In this document: positions 1 to 12,947 of the stretch, one piece after another
How the letters are laid out: each line of letters begins with the position of its first letter
How positions within the stretch are numbered: position 1 is the stretch's first letter
Source of the DNA: Sisyra terminalis
Lineage: Eukaryota; Arthropoda; Insecta; Neuroptera; Sisyridae
Direction of reading: 5' to 3'
NCBI GenBank assembly: GCA_958496175.1
Contig: OY292280.1
Location: forward strand, 13,454,001-13,518,000
DNA: 64,000 bases
Translations under genes and position numbers: made by a program
Notes under the pieces: generated by a model
Databases searched by the model: none
What the model was told of the DNA's origin: nothing
What the model saw: the letters and a program-made list of their open reading frames with translations, nothing else

Positions 1-2
1 AT

Positions 3-3000
3 CACAAGTTTGAGAAAAATTTGGAACCAGAATATATTTCTGTTGACCTAACGGAAGTTGAATTGGTCGAACATGAAAGTGGTCCACGAGAAAATAATTC
101 TCTTCTGCTTGATGTAAGTGTTTAAATTAAGAAAAATATTAAAATAAGATTTGAAAATCGGATATTTCCAAGTAAATTTGAGGCAGAATTGACCAAGATT
201 TAGGAATTTTAGAGATAGGATTCCGGGATTGGCTCAAGTGTACTTTAGCACACCCACAATCTGACAACGTTGCATTTTCGATTTTGTTTTTAATTTAATT
301 CGCGATATTTTTGTTAATTCAATTCTCATATGGTATAATTCTCTGTTTTGTGGGTAAATTTTCATTATGGACCTATTTGATTGCAAATTAAATTAATAAC
401 AACGTCGAAAATGCAACGTTGTCAGATTGTGGGTGTGCTAAAGTACCAATGAGCCCTGGAATTTGGTTCTTCATAAAATATGATTACTTCTTAACAATGA
501 AAGTGTTATGAGCTTGTGAGTTTTAGCAATTGTACATGAAAGTTTCTTTTTAATAATGAAGTTTTTTAAAATTTTTAAGAATTGGCTTTAGCAATAGAAT
601 TGGTTTTATAGCAACTAAAACTTCCGTTGAATTTTTCCAATTATGAACTTTTAGATCAGAGTTCCCCAAACTTTTTTGTGTCGTAGACCCCTTGCCATGT
701 TTTTCCGTGTTGGGTAGACCCCCTACTTATCTGATATTGATTTCCTGTAAATTTCTAACTGCAGTGAAGTTTAGTATTAAAACCTTAAAGTAAAAACATA
801 GGTACTTTTATAAATAATGTATATGTCTTGATATTATAAGATAGTATGGTGTAAGTAAATAGGTACTATCAGTGTATGTGTTGAGATCCACTATCGTGGA
901 CCCCCATTTTCATTTCATGGACCCCAAATTTTTTTTCGCTGACGTAGACCCCTTGCAGGTTGTCATAGACCTCTAGGGGTCGATATAGACCACTTTGGGA
1001 AACACTGTTTTAGATGATCGATTGATTAAACTAATGTATATGCAACCAATATTGCTTATAAACTCTTCATATTATGGAAACTTAAACTTAAAGATATCAA
1101 AGTTTTGGTCACATATTTTATTTTATAATAATATTTTTACTAATATTCTAGTAATACTATAAACGTTTGTCATTTTTTTATAGTTATAGCCATCTTTCGG
1201 TAGGGTTGAAGAATTTGTATATTAATTGTATTATTTATGAAGATCCCGTTGTTATAACTTTTAATTATTGACTTTAGCAATACAATTAATTTTACAGCAA
1301 CTAACTCTTCCGTTGAATTATGAACTTTTAGATGATCGATTGATTAAATTATTGTATACGCAATCAATATTGCTTATAAACTCTTCATATTATGGAAACT
1401 TTAATTTAAAGATATCAAAATATTGGTCACTTATTTTATTTTATAATAAATTTATTACTAATATTCTAGTTATAATATCAACGTTTGTCATTTGTTTAAA
1501 GTTATAGCCATCTTTCGGTTGGGTTGAAGAATTTGATTATTCATTGTATTATTTATTTTTCAGCTTCGGCATGATATGATAGATCAAAAAGAGGGTGAAA
1601 TCGAACTCAGTGTCAAGGTTCACTATGACGATATGGTTTGTTTTATTTTTATCTACATAAAATGTCATTCTTCACTACAAGATAACGAACTTTTGTAATT
1701 TCAGAAACGAGTTACGACAAGAAAACATAAATATTTCTACAATCCAATCGAAGGAACTCCTTTCTCGCTGGGATTGGCCATTCCTGAAGGATATGGCATG
1801 TACGAAGTTTTGGCAGAACAAGAAATCAAACATAGTCACATAAACGGTACCTATAATAAATTTAAAAAAAAACAAACTTAAAAATTAAAATTAATTTATC
1901 CTTTTTAGTAACGGAGTATTTTAAAGGACCTAATTGGCGGGTGCATCCCGATTGGTATGTGACTAGGAAATAGATATCTAATTAATTGGATTTTTCATAT
2001 TGTTATTTCGTAGGATATACTGTGAATATACAAGTGCATCAGAACAATGGATGGGTACTGCAGAAGAACGGGTTTTGCACTTTTTGTCCCGATCTCAGGC
2101 GCCTGGATGGAAATGGATGTCTTTACGTCCACGGGCTCCTCCAATGGGTCCATCGGTCGGCATCCACGGTCAAATGATGCACCATCTTCCTGTGGTTACT
2201 ACACATAAAAAGAATGATAAAGACTCATACTACTGTTAGCATACAAAACGACTTATGTATATTTTTAAATGTATAACTTCTTTTTCATTTCAGGCGACAA
2301 GACTCTATTACAATCTCTAGTTTTGGATGCCATAGTTACTGAGGGTTTGGATAAGCACTCCCCTTCTCATTCCACCCATAAGGAAGATAAACAGTATGTT
2401 ATTAATTTAATATTTCTTACTTTCACTGAAGCACAAACAGCACACGCACTTGATTTGCACTTGTCACGTTTTTTTTTTCTTATATATTTTCAATGAAGTT
2501 ATTGGTTCATAACGTTCATTTGGAAGAGATTTAAAATATATTTTAGGCTTTAATATCACAGCTTGTACCTGTTTTATTCCATCGGAAATAATTTTTCGAG
2601 GTTACTACGCCCCTGGCTGAAAAATATTAATAGCTCAAAAAAATCGTCCAATTATTAAAAATAAATGTTTAATATATCCCCATGAACGTTTGTCATCATT
2701 TCCAATAGTATTCGACAGCAATTTAATTTGTATTAATCATATTATTAATCTATCAAAATTAATAATTTGAAACGTCAAAAACGTCAAATGGTAATCTGTC
2801 ACAGTTATGCAACCCGGTGAACTTAGAAAAATGAGTTTTTTACTGCATATGAGCAATGCGGTCAAAGGATTATTAGAGCTTTTTTTGTACTCACCGGGTT
2901 GCATATAAATCAAAACTATTTGGACAATTCAATAATGCAAATTAAATTTTTAATTACTACATTGATTTTACGGCAAGACTGGCAAGACCGGCAAGACTAT

Positions 3001-6000
3001 GATTTTTCTGGCGCCATGATGTTTTGACAGATCTCGACGAAAAAAAAAACGAAAATGAAGAATACAAATTTTCAATAACTCGCTTAATTTACGAAATATC
3101 GACCCCTAAAAATGGAAAAAATTATAATTTAATTTGTATTAGTCATATTATTGATCTATCAAAATTAATAACGTGAGACGTCATGAAGGTCAAATGACCA
3201 AAATCACAGTTATGCAACCCGGTGAGCATAGAACAATGAGCTTTTTACTGCACATGAGCAATGGGGTCAAAGGATTATTAGAGCTTTTTGTGTACTCACC
3301 GGGTTGCATATAAAGCAAAACTATTTGGGCAATTCAATAATGCAAATTAAATTTCTTAATTACCACATTGATTTAACGGCAAGATTACGATTTTTCCGGC
3401 GCCACGATCTTTTGACGGATTCTTATAGATCTCGACGAAAAAAAAAACATATAATATTTGAATTTTAAATCTCTTACAAACGGAACAATTATATACTACA
3501 CCAGTAGTACTTTGAACAAATAATTTGATTTGCTTCACTTGCTTATTAATGTTAATAATTGTACTGTTAATGTCACACACAAAACACATTGATTAATGAT
3601 TTTTAAAAATAAAATTAATACTAATCGTTACTTATCCTCTATCGCCATAGCCCTATAGCCACGCTAATGGCTCTATTGCACAGGTAACGTACCCTGGATT
3701 GATATTTCTGATGTAAAAATCTAAAAAGTAAACTACTGGAAAGTTTGACTTAAACGTGATACGTTGAATTTTTACATCAATTTAATTAAATTTAAAAAAA
3801 AATAGAGCGAATGTTAGCATTAATTTTAAAACATGGAATGAACGACAATGACTTATATTATACATGTAAAAAGTTAACTAAAATTTAAGCTCTCAGGATA
3901 AATGTAAGTACCATAGCTAAATCAACTTCTTTTCACAGTTCATCAGGAACGAGTGCTAAAAACTAACTTTTCCTTTTATTTTTCTTTGAAACAGGGTGCA
4001 GAATATCGAGACAAACAATTGTCATATCTAGAAGATAATACTTCTTAAAAAAACTGACAAAAAAAAATTTAAAGTATCTAAACGGATTTAGTTTCGGGAA
4101 ATTTTTTCCCTTCGTCTTCTTCCTTTATTCTTGGAACCATCCATTTTACTTGATACCACATCAAATATGAATCCTGTTTTTCTTAGGATGTGATCTTTCT
4201 TCTAGTTTCCATATCGTTTACTAGGTCCATCTATTTAATTTTTCCAACTCCATGGCTCCAAGATCTAATTTCGGCTCCCCAATCCTGGATTCTGAACCCA
4301 TAAATGACATATTTAGATCAGCCATTGCCAGGTTCTGACTTCCTAACTATCTTTTATACTAACATGTGTTAAAATTCAAGCAGGTGTTTCCTTATTTTTT
4401 TCAGTAGTAAAGTTTTGGTGTATCCCCGGGATATCTATACTTAGGACCATTATTTGGATATGTTCATCATAAAGTCATTTTAAAGAAAATAATGATGCAG
4501 AAGTTTTCCTCTTAACCTTTTCATTATGTCGTAGATGACTTGTGCAATTCTTGCACCTTTGTAATCGATTTCACTAATTTAGTTCCTTATCCCACTAACC
4601 ATTCCATCGTTAAAAATTAATTGATTATCTATTTTAATATATATATACAGTGGGCCCCCGGTAATCCGACAAACAGTTTGCAGGGCAGAGTCGGATTAGC
4701 GAATTTATCGGATTATAGAGTACTGCCTAAGACCCCCTATAGTTCGGAATTTTTTACGAAAGAGTACCTTGTAATCCGACAAATTACAGATCCAATGATA
4801 AGATTCTACATTAGGGTGTTTTTTTTTTTTGCTCCCATGCCGAAATTTTGTGGGAAATACTTCAAAAAAAATCTCTGAAAGTTTGAGCTCTTAATATTAA
4901 TATTAAGTACTCGTTCACAGCGTGTGAATATTTTCCATTTAAAATACACGTAAACTTTGATTTTTTTTTAAAATTTTTATAGCTCAGCGACATTTTATGG
5001 TATCGCCTCGCTCAAAGTTGCGATTTTTTTACAATTGTATGCTCTACAAAAGTGCCTATTTTTAATAATTTTTAATAAGGAATAAAAAATCAATATTTTC
5101 TTAAATTTTACTCAATAACCCCTAAAATTTTATAGTAAGAGAAATTCAAGGCTCAATATCTCGAGAAATATCGATCTTAGCAATTTGGTGTTCTGGAACT
5201 TTTTTGTAGGAAATTAAATTTCCAATAAATTTGACATTTACATTTTTTCTGTAAGTCTTGTAATTCATGAGTTACTGAGAGAAAAACGAGAAATCTATGA
5301 AAAATCTAGGTTTAGTGACCCGTACTACCTCGCCCGTGTAAATTACGATTTTGCCGCAATAGGCACTTTTGTAGAGCATACAATTGTAAAAAAATCGCAA
5401 CTTTGAGCGAGGCGATACCATAAAATGTCGCTGAGCTATAAAAATTTAAAAAAAAAAATCAAAGTTTACGTGTATTTTAAATGGAAAATATTCACACGCT
5501 GGGAGCGAGTACTGAATATTAAGAGCTCAAACTTTCAGGGAATTTTTTTTGAAGTATTTCCAACAAAATTTCGGCATGGGAGCAAAAAAAAAATAATAGT
5601 CCCAGAAAAAAAAAACACCCTATTCTACATGTTATATACATATTATGTACTCTGAAGTACAAATCATACTTCATTATGTATATGTCAAATTTTCAAATTA
5701 AATATCACAATAGAGAGCTTACGTTTTATTTACATTAGGAAATAATTGTGTACAAACAAATGAACATAGAAATAATAAAAAATTATTAATTTTATTGGTA
5801 TTGATATTATTTTCTTGAGAAAAGAACATCAATATTTATTGTTTTATTATAAGCATTTGTTTTTACATTAGGTATAGGTAAACAAAAGAATAGCTTTACC
5901 TATAGTATGAAGAAAATTTTCTTAATAGTAATATGTTTCTCTCTCTTTGTAGCGAAGATTGTCAAAAAAATATTCAATTCATAATAAATAATAGACCATG

Positions 6001-9000
6001 TCGGATTACAGGGGGTGCCGGATTAGCCAAGAGCCGGATTATCGGGAGTCCACTGTAGTTCTTTCCGACTAATGAAAAAACTTGATATTTGACTTTTCTT
6101 TTGGTCTGTTTTATTTAAGAAGTATTTACTTAAGGAACGTTTTGCAAATTGTTAGTATCTTTGTTTAACTGAAGTAAAATCTTTGCAGGCAAGGATACCA
6201 AATGTTTGGTGTAACATTATCGTTTATTGCTACACGAAGTGGACTCTTACGTTGGATAGATCATTCCAGTCAGACTAACGATTTTGCAGAACCGTTAGTA
6301 TAAGAAAAGCATAGGATTCCGAAAATTTGTTTGAACTGAATTTTTTTTGAAGGCACTTTTCGGAGTTTAATACTCGAAGTACTGACGAGTCGTGGTATCG
6401 TCGAGCCGTCGATCAACATTCAATCGAACCCGAAAGTTTTGTGTTTTCAGTTCCATTTGGTGCTGATCAGGTGTATACGAAAGGTGGTTTGGGTCACCGA
6501 GGTCCGCTCGTTACGGCCACCCATGCAATTTTCGTTGAAAGAAAAGGGCACCGTGCTCCCGCTGCTGTCGTTGGACTTCAGTTCCAACACTCAACATTAG
6601 CTTCGCATTTCATAAACATTACTTCTGCAGTAAGCAATCCGACCGGAAAGTAATTTTAACCAACTAAATTTGTTTCCTCTACAGTGTACAGGAACTTCTG
6701 GATGTCGTAAGACATGCGCTTCTGACGAACTTGACTGTTACGTTCTTGACAATAATGGATTTGTGATACTCTCTGAAAATCCCGAGCATACCGGGAAATT
6801 TTTCGGACAAATTGATGGGACAATAATGGATTCATTGGTTCAGGATAGAATTTATAAAAAAATTGGAGTTTATGATTACCAAGGTGCTTGTTCCAGTGAT
6901 AAGAACCATTACAGTGCAGCCGGACAGTTTATATCTGTAAGTGATTTTTTGATGAAAAAATCTTTAAAATTATAATCTTGACTTTTTAGCCACTAACACC
7001 TGCTAGAATGTTCTTCAAATGGTTCCAAGTACAAGTGACTTACTGGCTCGCTTTTTGGGATTTCACTTATGTCAAAGCTTTTTCTTATGCGAATGATGAT
7101 GATACACCAAACTATGGAGATGATTATGAAAATATTGATCAGTATGCGATTGATGACGTTACTGTGGAAAGTGATTCGCAAGCTACTGAACCTAGCTCCA
7201 CGTTGAATGAAGTACGTCGTGTCCAACAACAGGAAATTCCGGTAGCTAAAGAAGGAACACGTCACCACACGCCGATTGTCAACGGAAATGTATATGCTTG
7301 TGATAAACGAGTTGATCTTTATATTTTGCAACCCGAACGATTGAATACGAGCGGAATGAGCAACCCTCTTAAGGGAAAATTGACTAATTGCCACATAACC
7401 GGATGTGAACGACCATTTAGCGTCCAAAAAATTCCTCACAGTAATTTAATTTTGTTGGTGGTTGATACGCTTTGTCCTTGTGGAAGTAAACAGTTGAGTA
7501 TTTCGGCATATGAAGTTCTTTATGACTTGAATCGATGCCGAATGAAGCCGGTAGATGCATTATATCGACGAAGACCTCCCAAGTGCATCAACTATCATCC
7601 CGAGGTAAGAAAATCTTCCGCAAATATCAATTTAGATCCGTAATACTTTCCAATGATTGACTTATTCCTAATATCTCCTAACGATTTAAAAACGGATTAT
7701 GGTAGAAGAAGCCTAAATAAAGAGTACCAAAATGCCAGTTTTCGCCAAGGTCTATAAAATACACAGGTGGCCTCATGGTGGCTACGTGATCCAGAAGAAA
7801 TTCGTAGATATCTTCAGACTGATTCAAACTTCAAAATTCTTCGTATGATATCATTTTTTTCTGGTAGTTTTGTCATATGGCGGCTTTTCTCAAAACAAAT
7901 CGTAGGCACATAAAATTAGTGTTAAAATGTTCAGAACACTTAAAAATGCAATATTCCGGCGGCGGAACTCTAATTTTCTTCACAATTGTTACAAAAAAGC
8001 CTAAAAAAGAATACCACTATAGTAGACTTTTAAAGGAATAGAAATTTTGAAAAAATTTTCAAAAAATCAACAGAACTTTTCCCGTGTTATTTCCATTTAA
8101 AACTTTGGCTGTCGGAGGGGGTCGGGTTAAAATTAAAATTAAGAGCTATAACTTGGCATGATTTTTTTTTAATAGATTTAGATCCGATTTAGGACTATCG
8201 TGAAAAAAAATTCGGACACACTCTAAATAAGGACCACCCTAATGTATATAAAACCAAATTTCTTTGAAAACACACCGAAAACTCAAGGTTTGTAAATTAC
8301 ACAGGTTGCCCCATTAGAAAAAAGATAATTTTGTCATATGGCGGCTTTTCTCAAAAAAAATCGTAGGCACATAAAATTAGTGTTAAAATGTTCAGAACAC
8401 TTAAAAATGCAATATTCCGGCGGTGGAACTCTAATTTTCTTCACAACTATTACAAAAAAGCCTAAAAAAGAATACCATTATAGTAAACTTTAATACAAGG
8501 TTTGTAAATTACACAGGTTGCTCCATTAGAAAAAAAAAGACGTCATACGAAGAATTTTGATATTGAATCAGTCTGAAGATATGTACGAATTTCTTCTGGA
8601 TACGTCACGTAGCCACCATGAGGCCACCTGTGTATTTTATAAACCTGTAAGTAACTGCTAAACGCATTTGCTTACAAGTACGCATGTGCAATAAAAACAA
8701 AGAGATGCAAAAATGACAAGGAGAACAAATATGAATATAATTTGACAAAGCGCCCGGGACAGTATAAAGTTAAATAATGTTGGGAAAATGATATTTTGAT
8801 CGATTTATTCGCGAATTGAATTAAAAAGAAAGTAGAGGATGAGACGTTGTCAAATTGCACCGGTGTATAAGTTAAACCATGTCAAATAAAATATAAGGAC
8901 CACTAAATAAGGACCACTCTAATATACATTCTTAAATCGCAACGCCGGAGATATTAGGAACTCCCCACTGGATTCAATACTTCAATTCTTCTTCTCCCTT

Positions 9001-9184
9001 TTTTCTTGTGCTTTAATTTCTTCTCAAAACGAATATCCAAGTGATATTCCATCTAATTATCTCCAATTTGACCATTTTTATGTTCCAGGAAGTTGAAATT
9101 CTACTGTGCGGAAATGCTTACCGCCACCATTTAGCGCTAATGGCTTTGTTATTCCAATTAGTCGTAATTGTTTGCTTGACGTGA
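3..9184 (+). CDS. Voltage-gated calcium channel alpha-2/delta subunit, C-terminal part (5' end outside window)
   Basis: Exons: 3-113, 1564-1635, 1705-1846, 1909-1954, 2014-2234, 2294-2393, 6189-6293, 6353-6629, 6685-6936, 6990-7604, 9089-9184 (TGA 9182-9184). All junctions are GT-AG and keep frame, giving 678 aa. Alpha-2/delta proteins are extracellular, membrane-anchored auxiliary subunits that raise surface expression of Cav channels and help organise synapses. Visible are the end of the Cache-like region (GTPFSLGLAIPEGYGMY), the long Cys-containing alpha-2 C-terminal region (WRVHPDWIYCEY; CTGTSGCRKTCASDELDCYV), and a final 31-residue exon with a hydrophobic stretch (LALMALLFQLVVIVCLT) fitting the anchor at the end of delta. 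Signal peptide and VWA domain must lie upstream. Among insect paralogues (stj, stol, CG4587) I cannot choose. Family assignment is firm; the exact paralogue is open. Confidence 0.93.
231..455. mobile_element. Family A palindromic MITE, copy 1 (225 bp)
   Basis: Begins GGCTCAAGTGTACTTTAG and ends with its inverse; arms of about 75 bp are near-perfect inverted repeats. Flanks CCGGGATT and CTGGAATT are a degraded 8-bp target duplication (6 of 8 match). Confidence 0.88.
580..1563 (+). repeat. Tandem duplication of intron sequence ending at a splice acceptor
   Basis: Sequence 584-656 plus 1016-1243 matches 1264-1563. Shared segments include CTTTAGCAATA, CTTCCGTTGAAT, GATCGATTGATTAAA and TATAGCCATCTTTCGGT. 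The downstream copy runs directly into the acceptor of the exon at 1564 (TTTATTTTTCAG); the upstream copy has TTTATGAAG there. The hAT-like element at 657-1007 sits only in the upstream copy. Confidence 0.82.
657..1007. mobile_element. hAT-like non-autonomous element, 351 bp, in alpha-2/delta intron
   Basis: Terminal inverted repeats read CAGAGTTCCCCAAACTT on the left and, reverse-complemented, CAGTGTTTCCCAAAGTGG on the right. The element is flanked by a perfect 8-bp duplication, TTTTAGAT (649-656 and 1008-1015). TIR style and 8-bp duplication are typical of hAT elements. No coding capacity. Confidence 0.88.
2719..3445. repeat. Direct repeat (about 320 bp x2), each holding a 100-bp inverted-repeat module
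   Basis: 2719-3055 and 3124-3441 are diverged copies (shared ATTTGTATTARTCATATTAT, CTATCAAAATTAATAA, GCAATTCAATAATGCAAATT). Each contains a module bounded by perfect TATGCAACCCGGTGA / TCACCGGGTTGCATA arms (2806-2905 and 3211-3310, both 100 bp) that could be a tiny TA-flanked element. Lies in an alpha-2/delta intron. The rest of 3445-4647 shows nothing I recognise. Confidence 0.75.
4648..6055. mobile_element. TA-flanked pogo/Tigger-like non-autonomous element, interrupted by a foldback element
   Basis: Left end CAGTGGGCCCCCGGTAATCC, right end reverse-complemented CAGTGGACTCCCGATAATCC, flanked by TA on both sides (4646-4647, 6056-6057). The ends resemble Tc1-mariner/pogo termini. The foldback element 4812-5622 is inserted inside. 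No transposase frame is visible. Confidence 0.7.
4812..5622. mobile_element. Family C foldback element, copy 1 (811 bp), nested in the pogo-like element
   Basis: Termini TAGGGTGTTTTTT and AAAAACACCCTA with inverted arms of several hundred bp, including shared GAGCTCTTAATATTAATATT and TATGCTCTACAAAAGTGCC segments. Perfect 8-bp target duplication TTCTACAT at 4804-4811 and 5623-5630. hAT-like by TIR start and duplication length. No ORF. Confidence 0.85.
7746..8647. mobile_element. Composite inverted-repeat element built from family B ends, in last alpha-2/delta intron
   Basis: The left arm (7746-7860) is a family B end in inverse orientation to a complete family B copy at 8496-8647, so the whole has inverted arms of about 80 bp. 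A partial B end is at 8284-8330. Inside, a roughly 150-bp segment (GGCGGCTTTTCTCAAAA ... CCTAAAAAAGAATACCA) is repeated directly at 7876-8025 and 8338-8488. No target duplication was found for the whole. Confidence 0.65.
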
Positions 9185-9311
9185 TTATGTTAATTATTGA
9201 AAACGCGTTACATTGTACTAAACGAAGAAAATGGATGGAGGGATGCAAGGATATGGAATACTTTAGTTGTAATTTGTAACAGTTTAGGCTTAAGTAAATA
9301 GCACAATATTT

Positions 9312-9317
9312 AATAAA
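9312..9317 (+). terminator. Poly(A) signal candidate of alpha-2/delta gene
   Basis: AATAAA 128 bases after the TGA. In AT-rich DNA such hexamers are common, so this rests on position alone. Confidence 0.4.
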
Positions 9318-12300
9318 ACTGAGATTTTGGGATTTTAATGTCGAGGTAATATTAATTTACATTTTTTCGAAAAGCCAGCCGTTTTAAAAATTTAACATTT
9401 ATTTGTTTAATAATTTAGAAGACCTCGAATGTTGGCGATTGTATTAAAGTGGTGGGAAAAGTTATGGTTTGATGATCTTTTTTTTTTTAAGGAAAACTTT
9501 TCGAAATGGACTTAACATTGATTTTATCATCGAAAATATAACTTAATTGAAAACTCCTATTTGAAATTATTTTATGTAAATAAATGTCATCAAATTGGAT
9601 ATTTAGATAGACTTTAGTATCAAAATCAATATATTCACAAATTTGTACATATCAAATATGCATATTGATTTTCGGTAATGAAACTGTTTTCCTTTTTTGT
9701 TAAATTTGATTAATGAATACCCTTAAAGAAAATACATTGATAGATGAAACAATTTCGATTTGTATTAAAAATTTCGAATATAAAATTGTTGAAACATAGT
9801 ATTAAATTATTAAGATTAACTTATTATTACAATTAATTATTAATCTAACCGTCATTGTTGGTGGTTACATTTTAAAAATCCAAAAATTTATGTAGAATGT
9901 TGAGTTTACAGAAAAAAAAAATTGAAGAAAAAACTATTGAAAAAAATTAAATTTATTATTGAATAAGTTAGAGTTTGCACCAAAATGTTATTTTTGTTTT
10001 AACTCGTCCGACAACTCGTTCGATACAAATCTCGACTCGACCGAATGCGTGCGCATATTCCTATCCTCGACTAATTCACGCACAAATTGATTTTAAAAAA
10101 ACAAAAGAAAAAACAAATAGACCAAATTTAAAAACCAATATTACAAGGTAAGATTTTCAATTTTTGCCATCACATATTGTGTCATATTTTCTAAGGAATT
10201 CTAGCAAAACATTTTTAAGAATCAATTTTATAGGGAATTTAAAAATCTATAATTAAGTATTTCACACATTTCTACAACACACGCAAATTGATAAATGCGC
10301 AAAAATTTTTAAGAGTCGACTTCGTAACGAAATTGAGCCATGAATCCTTTTTTTTTTGACGAGTTTCTTTTGTTAAAAAACAGTTTTTATAGATTATAAT
10401 GATTGTATATTGTATAAAAAATTAAGTTTACATATCGTAATATAGAAATTATAACAGATTTAATTCAATGCGAAGTAAAATAATTGAACATTTAGATGTT
10501 TTTCGTTCTGTTTAATTATCAATGTTTAAGTTAAATATTCTTCTGATTCAACGACGGAAAGAGAATATTTAAACAAAATAAATTATATAAATATATAAAT
10601 AATATATGTCTTCCATTCAAAACAAATAATTAATATTAAGAATGATTTTTAAACTGAAAATATCAATATTTAAAAAAAAAAACTATATTCTAATCGTCAA
10701 TGTAGACACAAATAGTTAATACTTTAGGTAAATTTTATAATTAATTTGATATAATTTTTGAGCTTAAAGTAAAGCTGGTTCAGTGATCCGTGAGTTTGGA
10801 ACAAATTTGTTAATGTGAAAAAAACGCGGAATATCTCCTACAATAAACTTTTCCGGTGACTGGTCCAATTTGTATGTGACATGCGCGACATTTTGTCTGT
10901 CTTAAAAAACAAAATGGTACCTACGCTGCCATATTGTTTTGTTTTTTAGAAGTAATTTACTTATTTGCGTTTGTTTATTTATTGTGGGGAAAGTGAAATG
11001 AACCAAGCTTTAATAATGTATACATTTTTATGATTATAAAAACGCGCGACCATTTAAAATTTAAAACAATGCAATTGCGATCTTTTATTTAACATTCTGA
11101 AAAAAAAAATGTTTTTAATCGAGTTTTTTCTTCACTAAACTAAAACCTATAAATGATTATAAACTTTGTAAAAGAACAAAAATTTGAAGAAATTTTCCAC
11201 TATTCAAGTGATACCATAGCAGATGAATTAATTGATATTTTTCTAATTAACTTATCCTTTTTTTGGATTATCCTTTTTCACAATTGCCTCTTGAAAAAAA
11301 CATCGTTCTGCATTGTTTACCTTCTAATTATCTGGACATATAATAGCTTGATTAAATTATGACATGTATAGACAAATAAATCGATAACCAATATATCTAA
11401 TAAATCGATGAAAAACTATCTTTAAATATCGTACAATAAAAAGTATAATAAATATCAATAATATTATATAATATATATAATTATGTTTAATTATAATGAA
11501 AAAAAAATGTTAAAGACAAGTAAATATTCTTCTCATGTTATGTGTTATTGCGTTTATAAATTGGAAAAAGCATAAGAAAAATAAGAAAACAAGACTTGAG
11601 CATTATGGATATTTTTTGCATTTTCCCCTTTCTATTTTAGGTTATCGCTATTTTTATTTTATTTTATTTTTTTTTGTCAAGAATTGTGGGTCTGATAAGT
11701 AAAAATTGTTTGTTTATTTAAAGATGAAAAGAATTTTCGAAGCCTTGACCTATCGAAAGAATTCGTAACCGATGGATGATGAAAAGCTGGTCTTTTGTGT
11801 CGTAGAAATATTGAGAAAAACAATGAAAGATGTAGAGGAAAAAGGATTTTGCTTAATAATGTCGCAAGAATTTAGAGTGGTTGCGTATAGGCAACCGGGG
11901 TTAAAGTTGAGTTTGTCGAATTGCGTGGACTAACGAAAACAATTCAAAGATCATTTTTGAATTGCTCAAGATTTGATAGTTCCGCTTTGGTTGGGACTTC
12001 AACAGTTCGTCCTTGGATCTTTGGACTCAGGAGATTTGGGAAATTGATTCGGCGAAATGAATCCGAAGGTTTGGACAAAGATTGTCCCGGATGAGGCATC
12101 CGTATTTCGGTTGGCCGAAGTAAAATGATTTTGAAAATGTGAGTAAAATGAAATAGTAAACAAGAAATCACGTGCGCGTTGATACGTAGCAAGTTTTGGA
12201 GTGATATGATACTATGTTGCACGATTTAAACTCGTTTTTTTGTTGTTGTCTTTCGTGGCTCAAATAGATTAAATGGTGGAAAGTGTTGGCCATAAGTGGG

Positions 12301-12700
12301 AATGTGCGATCCGAGTGCTATTGATCCAAATTTCAAAGACCGTTGTGAACCTGAACACCCCTTACGCGACCTGTTCACACATTTTGAACATGACTATGCC
12401 GATGGGTGATTTTTAAGTTGGTGGACCCAAGTTCTTGGCGGCATGAGCCAATCGAAATATGAGTACTTTTTTCCCCGGCGCTTATCAACTAAAAATTCCC
12501 ATTATCACTAGTATCAAACATCCTGAAAAGGTCATCACATTGTACTGATCGTAACCCACGAATATTTCCCTCGAACTCCACTTGTGATTTAGATAACAGC
12601 TATTTTTGGATGAGACTTCTTAAGCGAACCTCGAGCCAACCTGAGTCGAAGGTGTCTCCGGTTTGTTGGATTCCATTCGAGTTTTCACGCGAACTTTATG
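9318..12700. other. Intergenic region, no gene recognised
   Basis: AT-rich spacer between the alpha-2/delta gene and the activin-beta gene. No convincing ORF, RNA gene or repeat family shared with the rest of the window was seen. Composition becomes less AT-rich after about 11750, which may reflect upstream regulatory or 5' leader sequence of the next gene. Confidence 0.5.
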
Positions 12701-12707
12701 GTCAAAG

Positions 12708-12735
12708 TATATAAGACTCATACATATGTATCAGA
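12708..12735 (+). promoter_or_regulatory. Candidate core promoter of the activin-beta gene
   Basis: TATATAAG at 12708-12715 is followed by TCAG at 12731-12734, about 25 bases downstream, matching TATA-to-initiator spacing in arthropods. It lies about 215 bases before the ATG at 12948. Inferred from spacing only. Confidence 0.4.
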
Positions 12736-12947
12736 AGAGTATTAATTTGATATAAGTATGCCCGTTCGCACACTGCATCGCACTTGTATTCATTAATCTG
12801 TTGTCTATTCACATACACACAGGGCCAAGGTTCGAAACTCAATTACGCACAATTTATATTAAGCGCGGAACTGTGGAACAGTCGTCCCAGTCACTGTAAG
12901 CGTTCCGAACGTGGAACTGGATTCGATCGCTTTGCATTTCGCGCAAA

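Noticed and set aside
6993..7439. 148-codon minus-strand frame
   Set aside because: Complement of the large alpha-2/delta exon 6990-7604.
9318..12700. Additional 5' exon of activin-beta
   Set aside because: The exon at 12948 has a signal peptide and a plausible promoter just upstream; no supported upstream exon was found.
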